Shown piece by piece: positions 50,109 through 61,632 of a stretch of 64,000 nucleotides of DNA. The position numbers and the translations under genes are program-made. The notes below the pieces were generated by a model. The model was given only the letters and a program-made list of their open reading frames with translations, did no database searches and was not told the origin of the DNA. The stretch is taken from contig JAOWCC010000064.1 of NCBI GenBank assembly GCA_030867875.1, positions 38,152,802 through 38,216,801 of the forward strand, given 5' to 3'. Origin of the DNA: Actinernus sp. WN-2022. Lineage: Eukaryota; Cnidaria; Anthozoa; Actiniaria; Actinernidae. The stretch's first letter is position 1; every line of letters begins with the position of its first letter.

Positions 50109-50114
50109 AATAAA
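50109..50114 (+). terminator. AATAAA polyadenylation signal
   Basis: First AATAAA 12 bp after the stop; another at 50172-50177 may be the used one, since the first leaves a very short 3' UTR. Confidence 0.55.
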
Positions 50115-50179
50115 TTCAAGGTCTTCCTATTCGAACTACGAAGAACAAGTGTTACAGATCTCCGACAATTTAATAAAAG

Positions 50180-51260
50180 CCATTAGTCTAGGTCTAACTG
50201 GCCAGAGAATAAATTCCTTAATATTGCTCTGTAGTGAACAACATACAGCCCGAAGCAACCATTGTCTGAACTGGGCTTTCCAGTAAGTTCTGCCTTATCT
50301 GAACACATTGTCATATCGTTTTTTTTTATTCCACAACATAAACTTCGTAAATGAATGCGCGAAGGACTCAAGAAGAAGCTGAAAACAGTAAGACAAACGG
50401 AAAAAATAGGACTGCCTGAGCAAAAGAAACATGCAATATCTAAATGGAATATATGAAATATTTATTTTTTAAACGATTAATTATTTATATACCCTCACAT
50501 AAAATTCTAATTAAAGCAAGAAGTGGTTCATTTGTTTAACTACCATGAGAAACGTGAATTTACAATAAAGAAATTATTTAAAACCTTGAAGTATCATTGA
50601 TTCATAGGTCAAAAGGGTTCAGTCTCTCTAAATTAACCCCCCCCCCCCCCCCCCCCACAACATGACTCCCTCAGTATTACAATTTCGAAGACGCATCCTC
50701 CGATGCTAATGGTTGTTTAGCTTTAGGGCTATCTTCCTTGTATTGTAATCCCCCGAGACTCAATCTCGTTCCAACAGTCTGCGGGTTTTTCGTCCAGCGG
50801 AGAAACTCGGTGCTGACTAAAAGTACCGTGGGCTACAGGATCCGAAATTAACTTTTTCACGTAGGCGTCAACTGGCGACTAGCCAAATTGTTTTAGTCGC
50901 CAAAAGACCAATTGTGATCGTCACATTTCAAGTTTCAAGCGACAAACAACATTTGCTGGCATGTTTTATTGGCTAAATTAGAACATCGTGTGACTTCGGG
51001 ACATTGTGAAGACTAGGAAAGTCACCAGCTGGCGACTAACTCTGAAATTTTGGTCGCCAACACTCAAAATTTAGTTGATTGGCGCCAAATAAGGCGCAAT
51101 TTCGGAACCTGGGAACAAGGTTGCTCGAGAGTAGTTTGAATACTAGGCTCAATCTCCCTTTTTAAATGATGCTGAATGGTCGTATTAAATGCTATAAAGA
51201 GGTTATTGACCAAGCTTGCTTAACGCCACGAGGACGCAGCCCGAGTTGAGCTTTACGACC
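50180..51260. other. Intergenic stretch after the LRRC63-like gene
   Basis: Contains a C-run (50636-50656) and, at 50850-51090, a decayed repeat with TTGGCGACC/GGTCGCCAA words that also appears, more decayed, at 7885-7975. Nothing coding recognised. Confidence 0.4.
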
Positions 51261-51267
51261 GTCTCGC

Positions 51268-51470
51268 ACTGCAAAACGAAAATGAAGCATTCAAATTTGC
51301 AAATCCAAGCAATTTACTTCATTCAGACAACTACTTCGGAACTAGTCCACCAAATTCCCTTTTAGCGGATCGAAGCTTGGGCAAGTTGAAATGCTATTGT
51401 CTTGTAATCGACACTGATTGGCTAAAATAACCGTAAGTTGGAATGCTTGTTTTCGTTCTGCAATGTGATG
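51268..51470. mobile_element. Minisatellite-parent MITE, copy D (outer ends lost)
   Basis: Reads CACTGCAAAACGAAAATGAA at the left and GTTGGAATGCTTGTTTTCGT at the right. Retains the interior (CGATCGAAGCTTGGGCAAG-like, CACTGATTGGCTAAAATAACC) that the 40.5-kb copy has lost. Confidence 0.7.
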
Positions 51471-52599
51471 TAATGAATAATACTCTAAATAATAGTTAAC
51501 AAATTCAAAATGTGAGAGAACAATCCAGAATGCCTAATGAAGGTAAATATTTTTTTTAGATCAGTAAACTGGGATCTCTAACATGGAAATAACCACTGTC
51601 ATCTGAAAGAGATCAGCAAACAGGGATCTCTAACATGGAAGTAACCACTGTCATCTCAAAGAGCACCTATAAATATTTTTTTAAGTTAATAGTGTAGGAT
51701 AAAATTCCGAAAAGATATTAAAGATGGGGTTTGCGTACACAGCCTCGTTTTGATGTTTATTTTTCAGATCCTAAAACGTCTAACTATGTAGCCTCGTTTG
51801 CATCCAATCTTAGTGTCCACGAGGGGGGAGGGAAGGGACCGACACTAAGAGTGGAAACAAAGGAGGCTAATAACTATGCAGAGAAATATTATTTCATTTT
51901 CCAACTGCTACAGTTTACTTACATAAACACCCTATTTTAGAGGAAAAACTTTTAAGGGCCTATTGACATATTTAAATCGACCGTTGCTAGGGAAAGTTTG
52001 CAGCCTCGTAAAAGCCGGAAAATTAAAGAGTGGGCAATGATTATTGTCAAGGTGACAACCAGGGTAAGGTCTTGTAGTCTGATGATGTTATTAAGTGACA
52101 TCATGATGACATCAAAATCAGAAAATGTCTCCAAGGATTTTTAATCTACTAGTAATTTATGAATATTTTCCGAACCTACGAATTAATGCGCATAAAACAT
52201 AGCATGCGTTTGCCATTACGACAAAAAATAAAGATTTTACAACACGTTTCAGTCCATTTTAAGGTTTTTTGGCGAATGAAAAGCCACAACTTTGGCATTT
52301 ATTGTCGGTTTCCAAAATCCATGCTCGGTTTTGTGGAGAACGTGGTCGACAACATTTTAACAGGAAAAAGTTAGGTGGTTAGTGAAAGCGCGCTAAATGT
52401 TTAGGATTTTTAGAAACTGGAAGTGAAGATATTAACGCATGCGCAAAAGTGCTTGTTTTGTGGTCGTCAAATAGTCGGAGAACTGTTGTTGCAGTAAAGC
52501 CTACAATAATTGGTCGAACAGGATGTGCATTTTCTCCTATTTCCTCCGACAATGGCCAGTTTTGGGACTTGGCTGAATACTCCAGCTTGATTGTCTGCA

Positions 52600-52960
52600 A
52601 TGAGCTTCGGCTGACTGTGTGGAGCACATGCCAGGAACCCATTTCGCGGCAAACTGAAGAGTCAATAGAATTCAAGCAAAAATTAGACCAAGATTCGACA
52701 ACTTTCACTTGAAGTTGAATCTCGTGGCGTTCACAACAGTTTAATTGTTTTCCGACATCAAAAATACTTTTCTTAAGGATGAAAACTGACCTGTATTTTA
52801 ATTAGTTGCACCGAGGTTCAATCACAACTTTACCAGAAACCCGAAAGCATTATGTGGAGACAAAAGTGTGCATGTTTGTTTTAGATTTGAGTTGAAAACC
52901 CGGCTGCCGGTCGAAAATTACTTGACTTCTTGAGTGGCCGTACTTATCTAGTCTTCGTGT
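52600..52960 (+). other. Sequence block shared with 31000-31400 (inverted)
   Basis: Matching words include GCCAGGAACCCA, AAACTGAAGAG, CACTTGAAGTTGAA, GTTCACAACAGTTT, CGACATCAAAAAT and GGAGACAAAA. Relative to the other copy it has a ~32-bp insertion at about 52790-52822 and in-frame stops. Unknown origin. Confidence 0.6.
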
Positions 52961-53229
52961 TTTTAGAAGCCATGTTCTCGCTGGAAGCAGCCATTTCAGC
53001 TTCTGTATCTTTGACAACTTTAGATACTATTTACTAGATGTTCTTTCTGTTCTTTCAATCTATCAACAGTGGAAAGAGCTCGGCTACATTGGAGAGTCTA
53101 ATACAAGTTTGCTTCCCATTCATCGGCGATACATCATTGTGTTGGCGACGCCGTGCGCTTGCCGTTACTTTTTTTACTCGGTACAAATTATGAATTATCC
53201 CTTTCTCTAGGTTCAAGTACAGTTAGGCG

Positions 53230-55911
53230 TAGGCCTGAGCACAAAAATCCGGATTTTTTTAGGATTTTTAGAAGATCAGAAGATTTTTAGAAAATCTTGG
53301 GATTTTTAGAAAATTTGGAGATTTTTAGAAAATATTTAGAAAATTTGGGGATTTTTAAATAATTTTTAATATATTGAGACGTATTCTGATTATATATTGT
53401 AGTTTGATTTTCTTGACTACTTCTGTACTTCAGTAACTACAATGCATTGATCCAGCGGTTTCCCCCATTGTTAATGCTTCCCATGTTTCCATACTCGGTT
53501 GAGCTGAAGAAAAAACATGGCGGAGCAAGCTGCAGTCGCTGTAGCAGAACTTGTGGAGCCTGAGGCTGCAAGAGAGAGGGAAGTAGTTACGATTTTAGAC
53601 AGGTTGAAAGCACCCAATGCTAGTGACTTGTCAAGGAAAAGGAAACTAGTTGTGAACACCGGAGGCAATAGACGAGCCAAGGGAAAAGTAGCAAACCCAC
53701 AGTATGAACCGAAGGTTAGTGCCAAAGAACGCCTAGAAGAGTTTAAAGAAGAGTCATTGAAGATCATTAGAGGGAATACTCTGTTTTGCCAATCATGCAA
53801 GGAGGAAGTGTCTGTAAAAAAGTCGAACTTAGTCGCGCATTTATCTAGCAAGAAACACCATACCAACAAAGAAAAACGGGCGAAAGCAGCTAAAAAAGAG
53901 CAGGTTATTGCAGAGGCGTTGACTAAGTTTGATGAGAAGCATCACCCTAAAGGCGAAACACTGTCAACCTCAACAAGAGTATTTAAGATAAAGGTGGTGC
54001 GAGCATTTTTGAAGAGTGGTACCCCACTGAATCGAATACTTTCGGGAGCTGTTCGAAGAGGCTGACATCACTCTCACACACCCCTCTCACTTGCGTCAAC
54101 TTATACCCTTTATTCTTGAAGAGGAGAACAAGATACTTTTCAAGGAGCTCATGGGAAAGGATGTTTCTATAATCTTTGATGGCACAACTAGAGATGGCGA
54201 AGCCCTGGTAGTTCTAGTTCGCTTTGTGGATGACTGGTATTTGAAAGTGAGACTTGTACGGTTTCAACTTGTCAAGAACTCTGTTTGTGGCGATGAGCTG
54301 GCACGAATCGTGATAGAAGTCCTCCATCGAAGGCTTGGTGTTTTACAGGGCAACCTCTTAGCTGCAATGAGAGATAGAGCACCTGTCAATACGAGTGCTC
54401 TCAGGACAGTGTCTGTGCTCTATCCAGACATGTTAGATGTGGGATGTATCTCGCATTTTCTTGATCGAGTAGGGGTTAAATGTAAAACCCCAGTCCCGAG
54501 TCCATTCATGTCTACATGGAATTTGGTTTTTACCACAAGTATGAAGGCGAGACGAGTGTGGAAAGAAATATCTGGAACAGGAATGCCGCGCTATAATTCA
54601 ACCAGGTGGTGGAGTCTATGGGAGTGCATGAAAGTCGTGTTTGAAGAGTGGCAGAATGTAACTGCTTTCTTGGAAAGCAATGAATCGTTCGCAGAAGCAT
54701 CCAGGATGAAACTCTCCCAGGCAGTCGAACAGAGTTCCTTACAAATTAGAGTTGAGCAAGCCGCTATGATGGAGTTAGAGAAGTTCGTCAAGGCTACCTA
54801 CACCCTTGAAGGAGATGGGGCCTTGGTATTCATTGCCTTTCAGCAGCTTGAAGAGTTGAGAGAATTCGTTAGGGTTCAGAACTTTCCTATTCTAGTGCGT
54901 GTGGTTCAAGAGTTATTTCCTCTGAATGTTTCCGAACAGCAAAGGTGGTATCACTATGGTGTCACAGAGTGTCTGCAGCCTGCTTTCCAATACTATTTGG
55001 GAACTTCTGCCAATGATGCTATCGTGTCACGTTCTATTCGAGTGTTTCAAGCAGCGCAGTTGTTCAACCCGAAAGTTGTCAAGATATCGAGGCCAGTTGC
55101 TGTAGATGTTGATCGAATTAGAGCTGTACCATTCCTCGATGATAACAACGTGATCCAGTCCTTGAAGGATGAACTTCCAGCATATCTGGTGAAGGTTGCC
55201 AACATCCCAGATGAATTTGATGCTCTGACAGACACCTGGCCATGGTGGAGACAAAATGCTGCCGAACTACCTTCATGGTCCTCTGCTGTTAAGAAAGTCG
55301 TGCTTATACAGCCATCATCCGCTGCTGCTGAGAGGGTCTTCTCTTTACTGGTGACAATGTTTGGAGACCAGCAGCATGATGCGTTGGAGGATTACATAGA
55401 GGCAGCGCTTATGCTCCGAGTTAACAATCGTTGAGCTCAGAAGTCAGAACCTCTCTTGAAAGTTCATAAATGTTTTTGACGCTATATCAGTCACTATGGC
55501 ACGTTGTTAAATCAGGAAGGATATGCTTCTTGATATATGGAATAACTGTTACAGTTAACTCTGAGAATGTTGATGTTACTGTTTCCATGCTGCCTGAACT
55601 CTTAGAAGCAAAGTCTAGCCTGCTAGCCATCAATTTATCTAGTACTAAGTGGAGCTACACAAAGAAACACGGCTTAACACGCCTTTAAGCAATTTTCAGG
55701 TCTTTTAAAGCACCAATATATATTATTATTATTTTTATTGTTTTTATTTTTTTAAATACCCGATTAAAAAAATATATATATGGAGATTTTATGAGATTTT
55801 TAGAACTTTTTCGGGATTTTTAGAAGTTTTTTTCGAGATTTTTAGGGGGAAAAATAGGATTATCCGGATAGATTTTTAGACCATTTTTCGGGATTTTTGT
55901 GCTCAGGCCTA
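53230..55911 (+). mobile_element. hAT DNA transposon with perfect 8-bp target duplication
   Basis: Inverted ends TAGGCCTGAGCACAAAAATC, 21 bp identical at both sides; GTTAGGCG directly flanks at 53222-53229 and 55912-55919. Just inside both ends are many GGATTTTTAGAA words, likely subterminal binding sites. It contains a hAT transposase gene with one frameshift. 2682 bp. Intact ends and duplication show a recent jump. Confidence 0.95.
53517..55434 (+). pseudogene. hAT transposase, broken by one frameshift
   Basis: The first frame (53517-54065) starts MAEQAAVAVAELV and carries a BED-type finger, C-x2-C at LFCQSCKEE with HLSSKKHH behind it. Near 54040 the frame slips; the right frame continues YFRELFEEADITLTHPSHLR into 54091-55434. 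That part holds the hAT core (FDGTTRDGEALVV, TSALRTVSVLYPDMLDVGC, YNSTRWWSLWE) and the hATC dimerisation block (WWRQNAAELPSW, LIQPSSAAAERVFSLL). The total of about 635 aa is normal for hAT. One small indel is the only damage I see, unless a short intron explains it. Confidence 0.9.
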
Positions 55912-56115
55912 GTTAGGCGCCTTTCGAGTTCTGAACGATTCCTTCAAAATTATCGTATTATTATTTTCTTTCACACGATAAACCAAACTTTTCATACTTG
56001 TTCCGACTTTTGAACACTTTTATTACTTCATTCATTCATGAAAACCTTTCAGGTAAACTACGAATAAAGTGTGTAAGTATTAAAACAATCGGGTGGCCAG
56101 TGAACATGCATAAAA

Positions 56116-56168
56116 CTAGCCTGAGAAAACAGCCGACTCATATCACCAGAGTCGGCTGTTTTCTCAGC
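56116..56168. repeat. Hairpin AGCCTGAGAAAACAGCCGAC
   Basis: A 20-bp perfect stem with a short loop; probably the joined ends of a TIR element reduced by deletion. Confidence 0.6.
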
Positions 56169-56445
56169 CTAACAAAAACCGGAAGTCAAAATCGCATCTC
56201 CTGCTGCGAGCATAGCAACTTAACTTTTGATACTTTGCAAATTAGGTGTACGCGCGACTGCAAAATTAAATTCCATCGATATATTTTCGGAATTTCATCC
56301 CATGCTATTAAAACTTACCAAAATGTTGATATATAGGTGCTCTTTGAGATGACAGTGGTTATTTTCACGTTAGAGAACTCCCAAATCAGCACATGTAAAT
56401 AAGGTTTATCGGCTTTAAGTTCCACGTTTGTTTCTGGTACCTTTA

Positions 56446-56490
56446 TAGCCTGCGTATTCCGGGCCCTTTTGAGCCGAGCTACGCAGGCTA
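56446..56490. mobile_element. 45-bp mini-insertion next to the esterase stop codon
   Basis: TAGCCTGCGTA inverted at both ends, flanked by the 9-bp repeat GTACCTTTA (56437-56445 and 56491-56499). The right copy of the duplicated target includes the TAA stop codon of the esterase. A 9-bp duplication suggests a Mutator-like enzyme. Confidence 0.7.
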
Positions 56491-56496
56491 GTACCT

Positions 56497-56719
56497 TTAT
56501 AACTCAATTCTTCCCTCGGAAGAGCGGACCTTTTCCTTTCCCATCCTCTGACAGATCTCTTTTAGTTTAGGAACAAACTCGTTCCAGAAAGCTACCCGAT
56601 CTGCGTACAATTTACTACGCACTCTTGGTACCAGGTTCATATCCAAATACTCTTGCTTTTCGGTCGTGTACCGAGGCCAGTTTACCAGGTCGTGGCCATC
56701 TTGATGCCGATTAGGATTT
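56497..56719 (-). CDS. Carboxylesterase last exon
   Basis: 73 codons plus TAA: NPNRHQDGHDLVNWPRYTTE, KQEYLDMNLVPRVRSKLYAD, RVAFWNEFVPKL, ending SSEGRIEL. WP-x-Y and the LYADRVAFWNE region are usual at the end of type-B esterases. CTTTCAG acceptor. Confidence 0.9.
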
Positions 56720-59700
56720 CTGAAAGTGTGGACAGAAAGAAACTAAACGAGATGAATCACGTACTAGGTATATACTACTGTTACTGTGTTATCTTTATTG
56801 CTACGTACCAATTATTAATTATTTTCTAATTAACTTAGTCTGTTATCTATATCTAGTTTAACAGCAATTAGTGTAAACCAACTAGTGCACTATTACGAAT
56901 CCTGCGCACAGATGACGTCACAAAATGTAGACCCCCCGCCAAGACTCAGACAAATTTACCACTTTTCGCGTTAGAACTTACAAGAATTGACCAGCACTTC
57001 AGTTCGTCGTCTGACTATTCTACCAGAAATGACGGCTTTCCTGCAATATATTTCGAAAGAAAACCTGATGATTGTACTGTCGAACAGCTTAAACGTTGGC
57101 TAAAATACAGAGGATTGAAACAAAGCGACAAACGGCGATCTTATCAAGCGAGTTTCGAGTCTGGGGAGTGGGGGTGCAAAGATGGCGTGAAATACAGTGT
57201 TTGTATGGGAATCCGATGCCAAATAATTTCCGTCAAATCGAATTTCGGAAATATTCACTGTCTGCAAACTTAAGATACCAGGTAAGAGATTAACTGATCA
57301 AAATGTGAGGGATGTAGTTGTACTGGGAAGCGTGCAATCGTGGCATCGGATTCCCATACAAACACTGTATTTCGCGCCATGTTTCCCCGGCTCCTACAAG
57401 CCTAGAGTGGTCAGTGGAAATTATCTTGGACTGGCCTATTCGTTGCCGTAAACCACGTTTAATATAGTCAAGCTCTAACTGAATCCCAAACTTATCTTTT
57501 CCCATTGAATATCGTTGTAAGACTTCACCTAAACTTTGAAAAGTCAGGTTTTCCGTAAGAGATTCATCGGCGAATGCGAATATTGACTATATATTGTAGC
57601 CAGCAAGTAACTTAATATTTGAAATTCTTTAAAATTAAATTCATCGGAGACCAAAGCTAATGTAATGGGTGGAAAATAGATACCAACTGTGCAAGATTTT
57701 GAACAGACTAACAAAAGTACGAGCTAATCATTTATGGTTCGACAAATCTTCACAGACAAATGTGCCCGGAATTATATTTTCTCTGTAATATTTCTCTGTA
57801 CAAATGATATTTTTGTTTGCAAATTTATAGCTTTGTAAGAAAAAAAAAATTACCCTAAAATTAAGCAGTCTTGCTTTATATGTTGGTGTGCTCTTTCAAG
57901 CTATTATATTATGTTTTGCATTTGTCGAGTTTTCAAATTACCTGCAAGATACCCATTCCGTGCGACATTTCGAAAATAAATTTTAAAACTTCATTTGTGT
58001 TCGTAAAATAAATCAAACCATTGTAGATGACGAACATGAGTCAGTTCGCTTCAAAACTTTACTTCAAATCCATAAATTCAAGTAAACTATGGTTGAACTG
58101 TAATTCCTTCTCGCTATGTTTACTGGCGGGTACAGTGTATAGTTCAGACAAACTCCCCCTTGCATTTCAGTGCACTTGTCTCGTTATTATTCTGTGTTTT
58201 TGAAGTCTCCTGTACAAACATTTATCCAACGCTGACATTTCTCACTGAGTTTTGGAACGGAAAAGCACTGAGAAAAGATGAGAAACTCTGCTAGCGGTGT
58301 ACCAATCGATGCTTCCATCTCTGAGAGGATATCTCTTTGAGCGATTTATGAAGGTTTTTATACATCTCGAGTAACTCTTACTGATATATCCCCCAGCAAC
58401 AGTTCTTGGTAGTTACCATTACTGATACGACTGGGAATCTTATTTCAGGTATTTCTTCTTTTTTTTTGATCGAAAAACCTATGAATCATGTCCTAACACG
58501 ACTCTCAAAGTCACTGAAATACTGTAAACAGCCGCGTGTGTTTGTCTGATTTTTGCGGGGGGTCTCTTTTCAGACAATCTATTTTTAGTAACTGTGCGCA
58601 GCGCTATTAGTGTAAACCAACTAGTGGACTATTACGAATCCTGCGTTTTGATTGGCTACCCTACCATAGGTCAATTTGTGATAGTATGGTAGAGAACCGC
58701 ACGCATTTTCACGAAATAATAACATTTTTTTCAACTTCAATTTGTTTCTTTATTATTTTCTACAATCCGACTAGTTAGTTTATACTAAAACAATTAGACC
58801 TCTCGCCCTCACGGGCTACGAGTTAAATAGCCCATTCGGCTGCGCCTCATGGTAGCCCATTCGGGCTGTGGGTCTAATTGTTAAATATACAACAGTGGTC
58901 ACGATTGACGTAGCACTGCGACTGCACGGGAAATAGATGTGCGCTTGCGTGTGAGATATTAGCTGACTGCGTATCTTATGGTCAATGCCATGTATCTTGG
59001 CACTGACAATAAGATACGCGCGCTCTGTGAACGAGATTGTATAGTGGCATGTGTAGAGTAGTGCCACCCGTTTTTGATAGTTATTCTAGATAGCACGTTA
59101 AACCTGATCTCCTTTAATTAACCTTTAAAATTGTAACTGTAACATTGACCTACGAAACCTATATGTAGGGCATCCTCCTTGACTGACCTTGTATATAGAT
59201 TGATATGAATATTAATGTGACGTCAGAGCTTTAATAGTCCGAAATCTTATTGTCAGACATCTGCCTTTTACCGAATGATTATTAGTCGGCACAAAGCCTC
59301 TTGCTGTTTCGCTTTCAGTCTGAATTCAGGTGCGAAATTCCGCCGGTTTGCAGCTCTTCAAATTCCTTAGGACTGTATAACATTGTTCTCGAAGCCATGC
59401 CGAGATTTTACAAGCAAAGTTTTTTTAATAAACCGATCGCGCGAAGAGAAAGTATCACTAAAGTTCTTGGCTTCGCTGTGACATCCACACTAACATCCAG
59501 TACAGAATACTCTGACGCGACTGCGCATGCTCTAGAATCGGGTTTAACAGATGTCTCCTTCCCTGCCTCATTATTTTAGAGATCTGGGTACGAGACTTAT
59601 TCTCTCTTGGTGAAACCAAATAGACACTTTCGAATTACGCCCGAGAACAGGAAAATTTCCATGCGGAGGCCCTAGGAACTGATTGTTTGAATTCACTTAT

Positions 59701-61102
59701 TGTCGCTGTATTACCTGAGCAGCATAGAGTGTACTTCGAAAGTAGCCTAGAGTGGATCGTATTTAATACTGTGCCGTTGCCGCACGGCATGCCATTGAGA
59801 TGGCTTCCCTATTAGTTTTTGTCCTTCTGATCCAATCAAATTACATAGTTACAATATACAGCAAAGTCGCAATAAGATTACGGTACAGCTAATACGAAAT
59901 CTGCTTTTTTTTAACGTACCCATATTTTGCAAAGTTTGTCCACAGCTTCATTATAAAAGAACTCAGTCCCCTCTCGACATCTGTGTAAGCAGTAGCCGAA
60001 CGAAAAACTGGATTCCATTTCCAGGGCATCCCAAAGACATACTGGATTTCATCGAAATGATTCACACCCGCTGACAGTGGATATGTCGAGTATGTAGAGC
60101 GATAAGACATGTGATAGAAGAATGTTGGAACTCCCGCCTTGGCAAAACTCGTAGCCGTAAACACAGCAGGCCCAAAAAACCACGAATCACTCACAAGATT
60201 CTGCCAGTTCTGTAAGATATTCTGAGGGTTACTTGGGTCGGTGTGGTTTGTGTACTGGAATAATATGGCTTTCTTCACTAAGTCGGACTCGCCATTCTGA
60301 GTAAAGGAGACATCTTTAATGATTTTGTAAAAGGCCTCCAATGAAGGTGGAATGTCTTTTCCCGAGGGCTGAATTCCATGAGGAAAGAAGGCACCCTCAT
60401 CTTTGTTGACCCCAATCATGGCTGAACCAAATGTGTTAACTCGTCCTTCCGCTAAAAGGACTTTAGGTTCATCTCGTAAAAACTCTCCATCTACAGTGGG
60501 AACAGTGAAATTTGTGCCAAGTAACAGAAAGTCGCATGATCCTTGCGCTCTGATCACGATGTCGGTAGTTTTGCTTCGTAAACAAGAAAGTAACTTCTTT
60601 TTATCAATACAGTTCAGCCTTTGAAGAAAAACGTCATTTTTCTTCTCATCTTTTGTGGTAAATGAGCCATAAGTTGAAGTTGCATCGCCACTTTGTAGAA
60701 TAACATTGTGGAAAAGTCCTTTAGATAAAGGGGAGAGTACATGGAGACCAACACTCGCTCCACCAGCACTCTCGCCAAATATGGTCACGCGCGCTGGATT
60801 CCCGCCAAAACTATCGATGTTCTCCTGGACCCATTTGAGTGCCAATACTTGGTCAAGCATCCCATAATTGCCCTTGAGCTCGGTTCCAGGGATGTTAAGG
60901 AATCCTAGTAGACCAAGTCTGTAGTTGATGGTGACCACGATGACGTCATTGTAAGAAGCCAATGGCGAGCCATCATAGAGCATACCTGAGCCACGATGGA
61001 ATCCTCCGCCGTGAATCCAAAACATAACGGGGAGCGTTTGGCTTGCCTTCCTATTGGCTGGTCTAAAGACATTTAGGAAGAGACAATCTTCACTGATGAT
61101 CT
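56497..61102 (-). CDS. Cholinesterase-like carboxylesterase (type B), last two exons; 5' part outside or unseen
   Basis: Alpha/beta hydrolase that cleaves carboxylic esters. Exons 61102-59920 and 56719-56497 join (GG|A, Gly) into 468 codons. Seen: SEDCLFLNVFRP (conserved Cys of the first disulphide), IHGGGF (oxyanion hole), FGESAGG with catalytic Ser at codon 60768-60770, NKDEG with Glu at 60396-60398, GVNHFDEIQYVFG with His at 60057-60059. All three catalytic residues are present, so it may be active, unlike neuroligins. The C-terminus VNWPRYTTEKQEYLDMN to RIEL has no membrane segment. Upstream exons encoding the signal peptide and first ~90 residues are not seen up to 64000. Substrate unknown. 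Confidence 0.9.
56867..56906. repeat. 40-bp start of the 58605-58885 repeat
   Basis: ATTAGTGTAAACCAACTAGT and on to CCTGCG is repeated at 58606; between the two lies the TIR element 56902-58601, overlapping the final CTGCG. Confidence 0.7.
56902..58601. mobile_element. 1.7-kb TIR element with SAP-like fragment
   Basis: Ends CTGCGCACAG and exact complement, with matching GACCCCCCGC words about 30 bp inside. The second half (57340-58150) aligns with 63230-63880. It contains a plus-strand SAP-like ORF (56950-57271) and a conserved minus-strand frame (57290-57505, with LELDYIKRGLRQRIGQ). No transposase recognised. Confidence 0.65.
56950..57271 (+). pseudogene. SAP-domain-like fragment
   Basis: The plus frame ending at TAA 57271 reads FPAIYFERKPDDCTVEQLKR then WLKYRGLKQSDKRR. 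TVEQLKRWLKYRGL...KR follows the SAP helix-turn-helix pattern of DNA-binding proteins. The usual LIKR continuation is shifted out of frame near 57140. Probably a captured and broken exon. Confidence 0.45.
58605..58885. mobile_element. Dispersed repeat, copy 2 (compare 7461-7766)
   Basis: Aligns along its whole length with 7461-7766, including CAATTAGACCTCTCGCCCTC and AAATAGCCCATTCGGC. Confidence 0.65.
58969..59019. repeat. Short hairpin GCGTATCTTAT
   Basis: 11-bp ends with further pairing (TGCCA/TGGCA) inside; 51 bp. Tiny MITE or chance. Confidence 0.4.
59750..59907. mobile_element. Diverged relative of the 36341-36538 MITE
   Basis: Shares GCATGCCATTGAGATGGCTT-like and GATCCAATCAAATTAC words in the same order. 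It ends 12 bp from the donor of the esterase catalytic exon. Confidence 0.5.
59920..61102 (-). CDS. Carboxylesterase catalytic exon
   Basis: 1183 bp with an ATTTCAG acceptor and GTACGT donor. Begins in the middle of a Glu/other codon before IISEDCLFL; ends in LWTNFAKYG. Carries the whole catalytic triad. The open frame runs on a few codons into the intron (to 59889). Confidence 0.93.
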
Positions 61103-61632
61103 CTGAAATAACGAAATGAGCAACGGGTCAACTGAGGAAATGTTAGTTATTGAAACATTCAGTACACAGTCAATTAATACCGTCTTTAATAGCCTTGATA
61201 AAATACATACTAGAGGTAATCAAAGATTATTGAAGTGCGTTCGATTTGTTGTTAGAATCATCTGTGTGAGCTGACTGAGAAGAACCTGTTTTGCATATTT
61301 TGTGGCCTAACGAAAAACATAGGCCAATAATGTTACATGCTGGATGAAACATCTTTTTTTGCATTGTACCAAGAAGTTTTATTTTATTTAAGTTTTAGAT
61401 TTTACAATAGCTACAAGTTTAGCTATTGTAAAATAACTGTATCGATTTGGTTCTGGATGTCGGCCATCAATTCGTCATGGTCGCGGTATTACGCGTCAAT
61501 TATAAGCCTTCTATGCATGATCAGGAAAATGATTTGAGATACTCTGCCTCATTATCCATAATTCTTACGAAGGAGGCGTGTTTTGGTGAACGTCAGTCAT
61601 TAGTTTACGTTAAAACATCAGCTTATATTTAA

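Larger units (their letters stand above)
51612..56395. mobile_element. 4.8-kb TIR element hosting the hAT insertion
   Basis: The left arm (GGGATCTCTAACATGGAAG, TAACCACTGTCATCTCAAAG, AGCACCTATAAAT, AAAATTCCGAAAA, 51630-51735) is mirrored at 56247-56385. A 58-bp piece of the left arm is duplicated at 51556-51612. Inside are the block 52600-52960, shared with 31000-31400, and the hAT element. Without the hAT it would be about 2.1 kb. Confidence 0.65.

Noticed and set aside
52379..52712. A zinc-finger gene suggested by a KCLFCGR-like stretch and long frames on both strands
   Set aside because: Stops follow at once in the only frame with the Cys pair. The region is inside a TIR element.
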